Below are positions 23,191 through 34,825 of a DNA stretch of 64,000 nt, one piece after another. The notes beneath the pieces were generated by a model. It was not told the origin of the DNA. It did no database searches and saw only the letters and a program-made list of their open reading frames with translations. A program made the position numbers and the translations under genes. The DNA lies in NCBI GenBank assembly GCA_958299035.1, contig CATQJL010000305.1, positions 63,646,127 through 63,710,126 of the forward strand, written 5' to 3'. Source of the stretch: Cylicocyclus nassatus. Its lineage: Eukaryota; Nematoda; Chromadorea; Rhabditida; Strongylidae. Numbering within the stretch: the stretch's first letter is position 1; every line of letters begins with the position of its first letter.

Positions 23191-23410
23191 TGAGGGTTTT
23201 TTAAGCCGACCCCAATACAACTGTATAGGGTTAAAGAAGCAGTGAAAAGGCGGCAGCCTATGTTGCCATCAATACAATTTCAAAAACTTGGCGCATTTTG
23301 GTGAGATCTATAAGGCGTTGTCTCTATGATGTATGGAAACAGGGCGACTTCACGCAAATTTAAGCATATGCGATATTGAAGAGTGAGCCGTTCTTTAAAT
23401 ACTGCGTGCT

Positions 23411-23590
23411 TCATGTTTTCATGAAAATATCTATCACACCTTCTCTGTTAATAATGACCCTGGTGCAGCCTGGGATCACTCGTACACTTGTTAGAGCACC
23501 GATCACTATGGCTCTGCGACCTTGCTCTTCGACGTTGTCAATCCGCAGAATACTTCTGCATGGTGGATCTTGGAAATTGGGTGTCACATC
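23411..23590 (-). CDS. Unassigned coding-like exon
   Basis: A minus-strand open frame preceded by a possible acceptor (CATGACTAG) reads SVADVTPNFQDPPC, then SILRIDNVEEQGRRAIVIGA and VRVIPGCT. A donor AGG|GTCATT or AAG|GTGTGA lies at its end. The phrase VRVIPGC after RRAIVIG gives the impression of an extracellular beta-sandwich domain in nematode secreted proteins (beta/gamma-crystallin type is one idea). A competing plus-strand ORF (23376-23780) is longer but has no codon logic. Low confidence; a gene joining this to 22953-23190 or 18977-19213 is possible but phases do not settle it. Confidence 0.25.
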   Translation of the reverse strand, partial: DVTPNFQDPPCRSILRIDNVEEQGRRAIVIGALTSVRVIPGCTRVIINREGVIDIFMKT

Positions 23591-24422
23591 AGCCACGCTT
23601 CCTAGTCATGCAGTCAAAGAAATGCCGCAAAGGCCTCGTCTATGTAGACACTGGGTTTGGCACCCGCTATTCCCACTATGTCCGAGTATCTCGCTCTTTT
23701 GGCTACAATATCCTATTCTCAAATATGATCCTCTGACCGCCCGCCTTCCTATAAGTAATCCCATACCCTGCAGGAGATAGTAAAAAGTCGCTTGAGATTA
23801 AGGCCAAATTTGACGTATTTCTCTCCTATCTCAGTCAAAATTCCGTTACCGTGATATTGTCTCGTCCTTAAACTTCTCATAATTCAACTCGAATTTCACC
23901 GCTTCGACAAAACGTTCCTTATGTTCCGCTAGATCAATCCTGAGATAAATAGTTAGTTAACAGTTAGTTAGCATATAAGCAATGCAACGTTAAAATACTC
24001 ATGAATAGGACAATTGCATATTAATGAAGTACGAATGAAGTGGCCTAAAAAATTGACGATTATGCACAATTTTTGTGCGTAACCTATCTGAGTATCTTTC
24101 GCGTGTCATTTAGAGCACATTTTGTCATGAAACCCATAAAATTGGTACTTTTTGACACCTTGAGATTATCATAAACAGGAAATCAGTGTATATGCAATGA
24201 TGTAGTTCATAAGCCCTGCCCTGTCATATCATTTTTGTCTAATCATTTATTCTCTTAATATTCAAAACATCAAGTACCGCTAGTAAAATAATCCAAAATA
24301 CATTAAAACATAACAATTGGCTACACGTTAATCGATTAATGAATAGGAAAATTATCGTCTTTATACCGATACAACCCCTTTTTCACTTATACTAACAGAA
24401 AGCTGCCTAATTGTAGACCCAT
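23591..24422. other. No gene recognised
   Basis: AT-rich sequence, nothing supportable. Confidence 0.4.
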
Positions 24423-24655
24423 ACCAGTAGCGTACCGAGGGGGGGGCGGGGGGGGGGCGCCCCCTGCCCCGAAAATGGCCCGCGAAATTTTTGAAAGTTA
24501 CTTATAAGGGTCATAAAAATGTGCAAATGACTTGTTTATACTTATAAATAAAATAATTTTTAAAAATTCAAATTAGCCTACGCCCCCTTTTTCCAGATTT
24601 TAGGGGTTGGGACCCGCAAAAATTTTGAGAAACACCCCTAAAATTTTTTCGGAAT
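24423..24655. mobile_element. Truncated, inverted relative of the hAT-type MITE
   Basis: Starts AGTAGCGTACCGAGG (one change from AGTGGCGTACC), followed by long G tracts and then, in reverse order, blocks of the 10512-10881 element (TTTAAAAATTCAAATTAGCC, GGAAAAAGGGGGCG, CCTAAAATTTTT). The second terminus is missing. Confidence 0.6.
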
Positions 24656-25335
24656 GTAAAATTAGTAAAAAGGGAGTAAAATTATAGCCATAATATTGGA
24701 TAATTCATCAAAAAATATTGATCAGAATATACTTAGGGAAAAAAGAACTCTTCGGATAAAACTGTTAATGACACCTATGCCTTTTGGCTTCAGTGATAAA
24801 ATAAAAGTTTACGGAAATCTAACCATGATCGAGAACCCATTAAATCATGTATTCAATTGCCCATTTTCAATCTTAGCATATCTAAAGACAAAAGCAATCG
24901 AGGGAGAAATAAAATTAATTAAAGAAAACATTATATACATAAACAATCATACTTGAGAAATAAACAATTTTATTAAGTATTCTCCGACTTATTAGACCAC
25001 CGAATAACAAGAGCTCATTTTGCGGACACAACTATATATAGCGTAGTCTCTGAGAAAGAATTTCAGGCTCAATGTAAATGACTAAACAATGCGTGGATCT
25101 TGATAGGAAAATCTGCCAGACTTAACGGCAGATTCATAAGCCGGTCAAAGCTCGAACATCCGAACTGTCCAGTCTTTTACAACCTCACCAAGACTCACAA
25201 GCCTTCCTTCCACGAACTAACTTCAATGTCGGAAGATATCAAAAAATAAGACCAATTATCAGTTTCGTTGGAGGACCCACAGACAGAATATTGTGGTTTT
25301 TGAACAAGATAGTGAGCCAACTGCTAACGAAGGTA

Positions 25336-25550
25336 CAGTCGAGTAGATTTAGCGGTAAATATAGTGTGCTTGCACAGAAGGTGAAATGCGGTAAAATTGG
25401 CGCGTGAAGAAATAGCTTCGACTGTGACGCCGGCCAATTGCGCGCGCAAGATACCCGCAGTACGGCGTGGTTACTTGTTCACGCGCAAATTTCACCGCAT
25501 TTCACCTTCTGTGCAAGCACACTATATTTACCGCTAAATCTACTCGACTG
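25336..25550. mobile_element. 215-bp TA-flanked MITE inside PLE reverse transcriptase
   Basis: Long inverted repeats: left 25336-25408 and right 25488-25550, both beginning (outward in) CAGTCGAGTAGATTTAGCGG, with only a few differences. TA occurs on each side (25334-25335, 25551-25552). The uninterrupted PLE copy B reads through the same point with a single TA (about 62627), which confirms the insertion and a TA duplication, as for Tc1/mariner-type elements. No transposase. Confidence 0.85.
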
Positions 25551-27072
25551 TACCAGCACATTTACCAAACTCACTTGGATTTATCGAACAGCTGCAGAAC
25601 GCCAGGCTTGATCCGAGCAGTGTGATCGAGTCACTTGATGTGACTTCGCTTTACACGAATGTACAGAATGATCAAGCTTTGCAAGCGTTGTCGGAGATGT
25701 TAGATAGATATGCCAGTACCATAAATATGTTCGGACTTGGCAAAATGCGGACCATAACCCTTATAAGCGAATGTCTAAAATGTAACACCTTCAAGTGGTC
25801 TGGGACCTACTATTCCCAGATACGAGAACTAGCTATGGGTCAGCGACTGGCACCAGTTCTTGCAGTTTGCTTTATGAGCAAGATCGAGCGCTATTGTACT
25901 GCCGCTACATCGACGATTGTTGCATAGTGACCTCCACACATTCCGAAATGGACGAGTGTTTCGAACTTCTCAATCGTCAATCGCAGTACATAACTCACTC
26001 GCGAAACACCACACGAGGGATGGCTTCCATATCTCAACGCACAAGTAAGACTATCTAACGGCATTGCAAGTTTTAAGTGTGCCGCAAGAAAAGCTGCAAG
26101 AACATTCTTGTCAATGTAAAATCTGCGCATCCTGCATCTATGAAAAGAGCTGCGATTAACAATATGTTCAAAACGGCGATGCAGATGTGTTTTGGAGAAC
26201 GTGAAGAACGCGAGTCGCAAAAGTTAGCTTCCGATATTGCTTGCAGCAACGGTCATCATTCCTTGCCGCAAACTCGACATTCTGGAAATGTTAACAGCGT
26301 TCAAAGCAGTACCAAACTCCCACTTTGTCTTCCATTCATTTCTGACAGTGTAAGCGCGGCTTCCAAAGATGCATTCAACGAGCACAACTGCAAGATGATG
26401 TTGTTTTGGTGAATATTCCGAACAAGAATATCAAAACGCATTTGGTTCGAAACAGGCTCTACGATCAATGTTGTACATCAGAGCAATGCATAGTATGCCC
26501 GTATGGTAAATTAGGAGACTGCGCAAAAGTGAAGGTGGTGTACCAGCTTAAATGTTTTTGCTGCAAAGCATTATATATCGGAGAAATTGGAAGATCACTT
26601 GGCATTCGCATGAAGAAACGCTTAGCAAATAAATGGCGCCAAAGCTTGGTTTCAACGCTAGGAAAGCACAGAAGCGAGGTGCAATAAGGGGACAATTTCG
26701 ACATCGAATGTAAGATTCTTTCTTACCAAAGGGAGATTTCGCCTAGGAAAGCGTTGGAAGCATTCTGGATATCCGCAAAGAATCCGGAAATGAATAGCAA
26801 AAACGAGTGCCAGTTACTCACTGCTGATTCCCTTCCTTTCATACCGCTATGCCAGATATAGATCACATTGCATTTGTATCTGTAAGATGACTTATTCGTC
26901 GCGACCACTCACTTCCGGTGTGGACTTCCACGCATATCGGTGGTCTTCCGGCATGTTATCTTTGCTTTGCACAATTTCTGTTAGCGAAACTGAGGGAAAG
27001 CCAAAAACTAGCTTGTTTGGAGGAGTTTGAGAGTGCTCAGTTAGTCACGGGTGACACTTTGAACCATTTTCA

Positions 27073-27110
27073 GGCCTCTGAGGAAGACGAAGGCGTCGAA
27101 ACGTTGGGCC
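27073..27110 (+). ncRNA. Hammerhead-ribozyme-like motif in PLE 3' region
   Basis: GGCCU (27073-27077) can pair with GGGCC (27106-27110) as stem I. Between them lie CUGAGGA (consensus CUGANGA, 27078-27084), a 4-bp stem II GACG/CGUC (27086-27097, loop AAGG), GAA (27098-27100) and ACGU (27101-27104), a 2-bp stem III without a loop, then U27105 as the expected cleavage nucleotide. PLEs are known to carry such minimal hammerheads in their pseudo-LTRs. One extra A (27085) lies between the core and stem II; the same extra A appears in the decayed copies at 54193-54230 and 19789-20225. AATAAAG follows at 27120. Confidence 0.6.
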
Positions 27111-27249
27111 ATGTGATTGGAATAAAGACCACCTATTCAAACTGCATCGCACAGAAGCAGTTAGAAGATAAGAACATGCCCACGTATTGTGGAAGCGGAA
27201 CTTGCAAGTTATCAAGAGATAAAACATCGTTACTGTATCCCAAATGATA

Positions 27250-28379
27250 TGACAACCATTCGAAACTCAGTCTAGTATAAAAAAATTGATGGAAGCAATG
27301 AGTGGGTCTCGAACAGAATGGCTTATTAACACATGCCCCACCCCATGCATTATGTATGTCAAATTTGGCTCAGATTCCATTACTCCTTCTATTCTTTTGG
27401 GCGAAGATATGAAATGTGGCTAAGCAAAATATTATGTAAGTATTGATTTCATAATGCCCATCCTTCAGCTCAATATTTTGCGAACTTATTAGTTTTTGAA
27501 ATTCCCGCCTGCTAATGTTGGTTTTTAACCTGCCAGCAATTCGCAACTCCTCTTCACACAAAAACCAAAAATTGGAAGGATGAAAGGGCGTTGTAATGCT
27601 TTGGCAAAAATTTACACTAACTGCCTTTGGAAGAAAAAAATCAAAGAAAACATAACAATTTTGTGCCAAAATAGCAACAGAAGTGTATAGCACTAGCTGG
27701 GAGATGACGTAATGCTGCCAAAAAAGGGGATGGAGGGGCGCCATGGCACTCAAATTAGAACCACACATAACAGAAGCTGCAAATCGTGCCAGCTCTTCAT
27801 GGAGGCTGTAGCTATTAGCGACATACCGTCCATTCTCTCAAGGGAATGATCCCCAGCGGCCATCCACACTATGCAGGAGGGGAACGCTGGGGAGATTACC
27901 ACTCCCTTGCGCGACCTCTACTCCGAATCAGGCAAATCTGCTATTTTTCAGATTTTTTAAGGCAGTTTATGTTAAATTAACAAGATAGAGGCAATATTTT
28001 ATATTTTATATTTAGAGGCAATATAATATATACTACGAAAGTTACATTGTGTTTACCCAGCCCATGGTTAAAACTTTATATCATATGAAAAGTGCGCAAA
28101 TTTCTTGAATGATCAAAACTCCTACAAATATTTGAAATTGGCTGCTATTATTGCTCAGGTTTCTTCTCGAGAGGCGAATATACAAGAGAAAGACACGATT
28201 GCAAGCTATACGTCACTGGGAAAGGAACCTAGCTTGCAAAAAAATCACTCATCAAATTGAACGAAATGCTTGGTAATAACTGATTAAAACGAGGATATCC
28301 GCTTCTCTGGCATGATTTACTCCATCGAACCCCTACTCCTCTGCATGGGATGCGATACCCTCCACGCTTTGATGAGCTA
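27250..28379. other. No gene recognised
   Basis: AT-rich. A 132-residue minus-strand ORF (27370-27768) lacks splice or family support. Near 27850-27910 a CCCAGCG/CGCTGGGG pair suggests an old inverted repeat. Confidence 0.35.
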
Positions 28380-29470
28380 CATTCGTGCATACGGGGGGGG
28401 GGGGGGGGAAGGGATCTTCACTGGGGTTCGCGATCGATACCCTGAAATCAAATACCGAATTTGTGGCAGCGAAAGGTTACCGTAAAGAAATGGCTAGCAA
28501 ACGTTGAAAAAAAACAAGAAACTACAATGAATACTTTTATGGGAGGAGTAAGCCATTACAAATTGCTAGGAATCCATGACGTAAATTGCTAAATATCTCG
28601 CCACTTCAGAAATCAACATTATTACTGCTACAGTACGTAACGAGTATAACAAATCCTTAGAACCAGTAATAAGGAAAAGAAGAAGAGAGCAACGGAGAGA
28701 GTTACAATGGGGGGATGGGGGAGGGGGGTGAAAGGAAGGAAGGAGAAGACGAAGAAAAGGAACAAAGGCACTCGAAATCACTATTCTTGTACGTTTCATT
28801 CCAAAAGCCATTCTAGTACATAAAAGTTGGCTAAAAATAGCTTTTGGTGAGGTCTTTTGGTAGCCGTAAGCTAGACGCGACCACCCCAATGGCACCGTCC
28901 TCGCTGTAGGTGCGGAGAGGTGATCGCTGGCACAGCGGGGTTCAGTGAAGGGGATCGTTCCCCTGAGGATTCAGCTCCCCTCCCCTCCCCAGCGGAGATG
29001 TACGTGAATACGGGCCTAACATGCACGAAAACCCCACTTTTCATGGCCCCTGTGGAAGCAACGCGGACGATTTCTGCCTTCTCAGTCTAGCCTTCGCCAC
29101 AGTGGCAGCAACATCGAAGGGTTGAGCCAGAGTGCGCGGCGTACGCAGCGTACGCCGCGCACGCTCCTACGATGAAATATACTGAGCGTACGCTGCGTAC
29201 GTAACGTACGCCCGCACACCGCGCACTCTGGCTCAACCCTCCGGGTTGAGGTGGACACCGAAGTGGAGGGACATGTTGAAACTCGCAATGGAAAGACCAG
29301 CACCGCCGGCCGTGCGGGCCAAATCACGCTTTATGGACCACTTTGAGGGCAAATTTTCCTTTGTAGAAGGGCCAGAATCGAGCCAGACTTAGAAAGGTCG
29401 CCTGTTTAGTAAAGTCTTTAACGAGATATGTGAAGACCCGCACTTCCCCGTTCTGATGAGACACTTTTGA
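28380..29470. repeat. Composite repeat: foldback end plus TTAA-family A fragment
   Basis: A G16 tract near 28385 and the phrase GGAGATGTACGTGAATACGG near 28993 resemble the ends of the foldback at 36565-37308. From about 29011 to 29466 the sequence aligns with the family A element at 41882-42304 (GGAAGCAACGCGGACGA, CAGTGGCAGCAACA, GTGGAGGGACATGTT) and ends GATGAGACAC, close to the family A terminus. The left part of that element is missing. Confidence 0.5.
29118..29240. mobile_element. 123-bp CG-rich MITE nested in a family A element
   Basis: Inverted ends AGGGTTGAGCCAGAGTGCGC (29118) and GCGCACTCTGGCTCAACCCT (ends 29240), identical over 20 bp, enclose CGTACGC-type palindromes. The related element at 41882-42304 lacks it at the matching position (about 42075), which gives the empty site. 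The target duplication is not evident. Confidence 0.75.
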
Positions 29471-29867
29471 ACATCTTGCATTTGTTTAAGCATCTCTCTA
29501 GTACAAAACCGAGAGAGGAAAGGGCGCAAGCGGTCACAAGCGTAAACGGATGCATATTACATGACGTAAAGGCTGATAAAGGGGACGGCCTGGGGAGTTA
29601 ATTTAGATGTCCTTTCCTGCTCTGCCTGCAACACATTGGACATATTGACTAGCTGACCGTCGCCTAAAAGGACGTGTTGAAACATCAGAAATTATGCGCG
29701 AATCGGGGCCCCATAGCCCTTTACGGGCTACATCGATGCAATTTTTTCGCGATATATGGGGACAATTGTAAAGAGTTTTAGAGGGCCCTCCGACAGAATA
29801 AATGGAGACTCGTACGAAATTATGGTGTGAAACTGCCTTGAGTCCATAGATTTAAGAAAACTCTAAA
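29471..29867. other. No gene recognised
   Basis: Nothing supportable. Confidence 0.4.
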
Positions 29868-30033
29868 AGGCCTATGCCGTCCGCGCAAGGCGCGAGTGCG
29901 CAGGGTGTGCACTGCGCGTCACTCCTCTTTCCTCGTGCACTCTCGGCGCTTGTTTTCTCTGCGCCTCTTTTCATGAATTATCTGTAATGAACGCAACAGC
30001 ACTGCTCTTCGAGCCCACCGCGCACGGCTTATA
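29868..30033. repeat. CG-rich dispersed repeat, copy 1
   Basis: Same orientation relative of 60046-60207: shared AGTGCGCAGGGTGTG, TGCACTCTCG and TTGTTTTCTCTGCGC blocks. The ends (GTCCGCGC... and ...CGCGCACGGCTTATA) are roughly complementary, so this is probably a degraded MITE. Confidence 0.6.
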
Positions 30034-30484
30034 TTCTGACGTTCCTTTTCAGAATCTCATTTTATTGCATCCCATTCCTTCTCACCTTCTCATTATCTAG
30101 ATGACAAATTCAGAAGCCTTCGTAAAGTCTTCGTGCAGACCATAATAATCAAATAACACTCGTAAATGCTTCTCGACTGTGAAGCGAAATGCCATCGGCA
30201 AGGGGGGAGAGGGGGGGGGGCAGAACACGAGGAGGTCAAGCAAATTCGACAAATTTCTGAGTTCAATATGTTTTTTCTTCGTATTTGACGCTCTTCTGGG
30301 CCGTGTAACAAATCAACTGTGAATGCGCTGTCTTTTAAGCTCTGAATTTCTTTCCATTTTTTTTGTTTTCATGCGCGGGCGTGCTTGTCTAAGGTCCTTG
30401 ATATCTTGGGGTGGTTGGAGGAATTACGTGCGGAATGTCAAGACCGACATCAATAAAAGACATGGTAAGAGATATGGCATCCAT
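30034..30484. other. No gene recognised
   Basis: Includes a G-rich run at about 30200-30220. No supported exon. Confidence 0.4.
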
Positions 30485-31034
30485 TTAACACGTTTCGGAC
30501 CGCGAAATCGCGCGCGGCGAAAAAGAGTGCACTTTCAGCCATTAGCCAACAAAGGGACATTATTTCGGAGACTATGTGCTACATCTGTAATCAGCTTGTC
30601 AGATAAGTTCCATACTCAAAGTTCTGAATGAATTGGAAGTGTTTAAATTTTGCCGCTTGAAAAGAACTTCTGTGCTTTTCTGAAAGATAGGAACAAGAAC
30701 TCAGTTTCTAATAGTATCCAAAAGTAGCTATGTTGTAAACGGTACACATCAGTATTGAAACTTCGGTTTTTCTTTTTGATATCGAAGCAAGGAATAATTG
30801 CGACGTCGCACGCGTCGTTCGCGTCGCCGCACTTCGTTGCAACTGTTGTTCGATTTGGGCTCATATCTCCTAAACAAATATAGGCGGCACAACTCTACAG
30901 AGTCATTTGAGAAGTAGAAGCTTAGGTCTTTGACATGATAGCCTTGGACTAAAAGAAAACTTTCTGTAAACGTCAAAGAGATCCTTTAGAGCAGCGTGCT
31001 GCACCATGTGCAGCACCGGTCCGAAACGTGTTAA
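30485..31034. mobile_element. TTAA-flanked MITE, second family
   Basis: TTAA (30485-30488) then CACGTTTCGGACCG at the left; CGGTCCGAAACGTG then TTAA (31031-31034) at the right: a perfect 14-bp terminal inverted repeat with TTAA on both sides. Interior 520 bp without a transposase. Termini are unlike the family A elements, so it is a separate family. Confidence 0.7.
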
Positions 31035-31394
31035 GCAATCGCCTACTTGAAGACGACAAAAAGAATGATAAGAAAAAGACGGTTTTTCGTATATAGGCGA
31101 ATATTCGCTGAGAGATCTTGTGACTTTCTAACGACCAAATGCTGTACAAGTTTGTCATTCAGAGATTATTTGTTTGAGAACTGTCCCATCTGCATTATTG
31201 GTTCCATTCAAAATCAACACAAAGGTTTGCATTGATGTTTAGGCCAACCCAGACAGTGAGTTTTAGACGATGAGTCAAACAAGAAAAACATGACGAGTCT
31301 ACTAGCAAATCGGACTGTGCTCTATTACACCTTTGAACACTTTATTGAACGTCTTGGTGACGTGATTATTTGTCTAACTCCTCACCAATCTTCT

Positions 31395-31675
31395 CTTTGT
31401 TAGTGGTTATGCGGAGGTGGCATTCGGGTGTCTCAGTCCACGACGCGATCTTTTATTATTTCACAGTACCCTCAACACACAGAATGCAGAAGCAAAAATG
31501 TTTGAAATGTTGTAAACAAAGCAGCAATCTCAAAGAAATCGAGATGGTGTTCAATAAGCTCGATAACACTGAATTTCTTCCTTCAGAGGGGAAACACCCC
31601 ATTCTTAGAGATTATGACGCAAACAAAATTGTGGCGGTAATAAATAGCATTAGGCTGCTCGTGAAAGAACGTTAA
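31395..31675 (+). pseudogene. Unassigned decayed coding fragment
   Basis: After a possible acceptor (TTATTTCACAG, about 31465) one frame reads TLNTQNAEAKMFEML and the next frame continues NLKEIEMVFNKLDNTEFLP, then HPILRDYDANKIVAVINS and a stop at 31673-31675. The change of frame with no room for an intron suggests a frameshifted remnant. The family is not recognised. Confidence 0.25.
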
Positions 31676-31802
31676 TGGACTTGTTCAAAAATAGGAACAG
31701 ATCCAGCTTTCAGCAAGAAAAATCAAAAAAAATTTGGAAAGACTGCTTTCGAATTGCCTCCATAAGAGGACCAGCAAATTACCACCCTAGTTGTTCCGCC
31801 TT

Positions 31803-32202
31803 TACAGTACCGTTCATATTTTTTGAAAAATTACGCGAAGTCGCGCGAGCCATGTGGCATCACCGCAGCATGGCCATATCTCGCGTTAGAGTGGACGAAA
31901 TCTTTATCCAACGAAATCATTCGACTCAGCTCTGCATTCTCTTATATATGGAAGTACCTGTTTGGACACAGTAGGAGGCCAGATTCTACGAATTGTTCAA
32001 GTTTTTGCTTATGAGTAATCTACCGTTAGCAAAAATCTGAAATAATTTCTAAGAGCTGACCTCCTACTGTGTCCAAGCGGGCACTTCTGCGCCGCACCGA
32101 GCTGAGTCGAATGGTGTTTTTGGATTAAGAATCCGTCCACTCTGAAGCGAGTATGTCCACGCTGTTCGGGTCACTTTTTCGAAAAATACCAGCGGTATTG
32201 TA
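31803..32202. mobile_element. TA-flanked foldback element (family C)
   Basis: Ends TACAGTACCGTTCATATT (31803) and, inverted, TACAATACCGCTGGTATT (from 32202 backwards). Arms of about 175 bp are imperfect reverse complements (GTTTGGACACAGTAGGAGG / CCTCCTACTGTGTCCAAGC). TA at each outer edge suggests a TA target. A second copy sits in intron 6 of the GT92 gene (52240-53098). Confidence 0.7.
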
Positions 32203-34809
32203 TCTACGGGCCTTGGAAGTCAATCTCTCCATTTTCACCCACTTACTTCCTTCTGAGTTAAAACAGTTTTTTGAGAATTATAGAAGCTGTGAAGCCTATA
32301 TTTAGACTCATCATCTTCAGAAATTAAAAAAATCATGGAAAGGATAAGAATCAGACTAAAAAATCACCTTCCTTGGCAAGGTAATTTTTCGCTAGAAATG
32401 CGCACGAGGATGGCAGTGATGGCAATTATTGCCGAAATATCAATCTCGCAACTCAAGTTACTCAAAGTTTTGATATCGATGCAAATATTCTCACCTATGG
32501 GAATCACATATAAGGTATTCAAGGCGGTTCATAGGCGATGCTAATTAGATAAGACCTCCAATTATATCATCCTTTTGGGAACCATCTACTTCTTACGCAA
32601 TCTCAATTTTTCAATATTTTGCTGTGGATGGTATATGACCTGAAGATTGATTTGTAAAAAAACAAAGTTGGAGCTTAATGAGTGTAAAATCAAAATTTCC
32701 GCTTCGAATACATCTATTTTGCTCAAGCTTTGGAAATCTTTAGGCTTTATTACATACCACTGTAGAAGGCTCAATTGCCCCTTATAATTCACCATTGATC
32801 CCATTGGTGCACTTGGTAAGATGATACGATTTATAAACATTTACATGCTGTTTACGGAAAGTGTAGTAACCATCATGGTGAGAACAAAATCTTTATAGAT
32901 TTCATGACAAATACTGGCTTAGAATGATTATGTACCAAGTGTAACAGTTTGTATTGACATACCCTAAAACTACTATCTACTATTCAATTTCTTTTGCTTT
33001 GCTCTCAATGCTCTCAACGCTTCAGAGCTGCTGGGAATTCCAAATAATAACGACGAACCCCATTTTCCTAACTCTATTCTATTTTCTAATTCTTTTGTGC
33101 AAACTACATGGCCACTTCAAAATCACTTGAACTCTTCTGTAATCAAATTTGATTATGAGGCTTTAGTATAAAAACTCTAGTTATTATTCTATTTTGAAAC
33201 TTGAAATGCAGTCGTTTAGTCCATCTAATATGGATTTTTGAAGTGTTTGCCCAAAGCCGTTAATTCGGAACACAAACTATGCGTTTTTTTGTTTTAAGGC
33301 GCGGTAGCAGCTCAACAAACAAGAGGTGGACCATAGTCAATCAGGCCTTCAATGGTCACCAACGCTGAATAATTGTAATTTTTTCTTTCGGCAGACTGCA
33401 CGATATATCTACAAAAGCCTTCAAAAATGTGGGGCAATGAGAATCATTGACATTGAGATTCAAAAAATTTAAAAAGCTATTTTCATGATTTTTGTGAAAG
33501 TCTCCAAAACCTACTTGTACATAATTTGTGCTAATCTCCTGCGCTGTGTATGTACTGTCACCTATTATGCAAGTAAATGGCTCATAAGCCAGTTTTGTTA
33601 ATGTTTTCCCGCTTTCGTCGGATTTTCCACATTAACGTCTGCATAAACTTCGTTAATAATACAATATCGCACATTATAGGAATAAAAATATATCATCAAC
33701 AAAATAAATGCATAATGCGCAGCAGCTCTCACACTATCGATTACAAAAAACTCTTTCTTTGTTTTGCCAACCAAAAGTTTTGCGAAACAAAACGCGTCCC
33801 GGTCATGTTTTCTTAGCAGCAATGATCGATGAGAACTTTTGTCGAAGGTTACAAATGCACGCAATCGTCCGTATCGTCCACTTTTTGTTCTCGTTATTTC
33901 CGCAATCACTATATAAACTTTCGACTTGCCTCAACTGACTCATTTTTTGACAGCGCTCTCAAATTAATGTCTTTCCTATGATTTTTCTCAAGTGTGATCG
34001 TGATCGTTCTCCGGAAGAGTGTTTTTATAAGACAAAAAAGAGCAGGCTGCAATAATTAGGACAAAGTGCTTGAGTAGCTTTGAGTGCCTTTTGGTTGAAA
34101 GTAAATAAAAAAAGTTTTACAAAGAATCAATGAATTACTGTTACTTTTTTCCCAAAAATCCATATACGAAATTTCTTGCATTTTTTGAAGCTACAAATAA
34201 CTGTAAAATCTTGTAGGTTTTCAATTTCGCATCTTACAAAATGCTTGACAAGTTAAGATTTGATTATAGACGCGCAGGCAGTGTGGTCTTGAGCAAATTC
34301 GAGCAATTTCTAGTAGAATCATGCACCAATTCCTACTCTACGCTTCTGCTCCTGTGAAAGACTTTATGAAACCTTCAAACTCGGATTACCGCATTTTGTC
34401 AGGCCGTAAATTAACTTTATATTTGTAGCTGAATAGGAAGGTCTAGTTCATATGGTCAAATAGACAAGAATAGCAGCAAATGAAAATATAGTGAAATTGT
34501 TTCTGCGCACCTCTAGGTGAGAATAGGATTCATATGAGTTGTTTTTATTTTTGTTTTTATTTATCTGAGTTCTTTACTTCATTTTGACTATTGCCTAGAT
34601 TTTTTTGCATTATTTGTGCAATAAATAAACTAATAAGTAAATAAGGTATGCGTGCACAGTTGGAAAAGTTTTACAGACATAGTTTTACAGAATAGCATTC
34701 GACATTGGAAATTAATTCTGTTTTTTGTTGCGTGTGACTGTTTGATCTTATCTTTACTCCTGTCCTTATTTATGATGCAGAAGCTCGTAACTCCGTGAAC
34801 AAATCATAG
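32203..34809. other. No gene recognised
   Basis: AT-rich. A 103-residue minus-strand ORF at 33598-33909 is open and moderately polar but has no splice signals or recognisable family. The final 100 bp should contain the promoter and outron of the gene at 34826. Confidence 0.4.
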
Positions 34810-34820
34810 ATCGTCATTTT

Positions 34821-34825
34821 AGGGC
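34821..34825 (+). promoter_or_regulatory. Putative spliced-leader acceptor
   Basis: TCGTCATTTTAG followed by only GGC before the ATG at 34826. A pyrimidine-rich AG this close to the start is how SL1-trans-spliced nematode mRNAs begin. Comparable 3-nt spacings occur at 11188 and 39811. Confidence 0.55.

Larger units (their letters stand above)
25040..27140 (+). pseudogene. Penelope-like element copy A (RT + GIY-YIG), broken
   Basis: Translated pieces in shifting frames give, in order: CPVFYNLTKTHK; SLDVTSLYTNVQNDQAL (25630-); MGQRLAPVLAVCFMSKIER; the catalytic YxDD box as YCRYIDDC (about 25892) after a frameshift; NILVNVKSA; and a GIY-YIG-type segment (ALYIGEIGRSLGIRMKK, about 26566) with an upstream CxxC-containing stretch, then the conserved tail RKALEAFWIS (about 26745). 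RT followed by GIY-YIG endonuclease is the defining order of endonuclease-bearing PLEs. It is inactivated by at least three frameshifts or stops and by the MITE at 25336-25550. The 3' region (about 26880-27140) holds the hammerhead-like motif. Copy B at 62345-64000 is the closest relative. Confidence 0.85.

Noticed and set aside
23376..23780. 134-residue plus-strand ORF
   Set aside because: Longer than the minus-strand alternative but without any domain, signal or splice logic; the opposite strand reads more protein-like.
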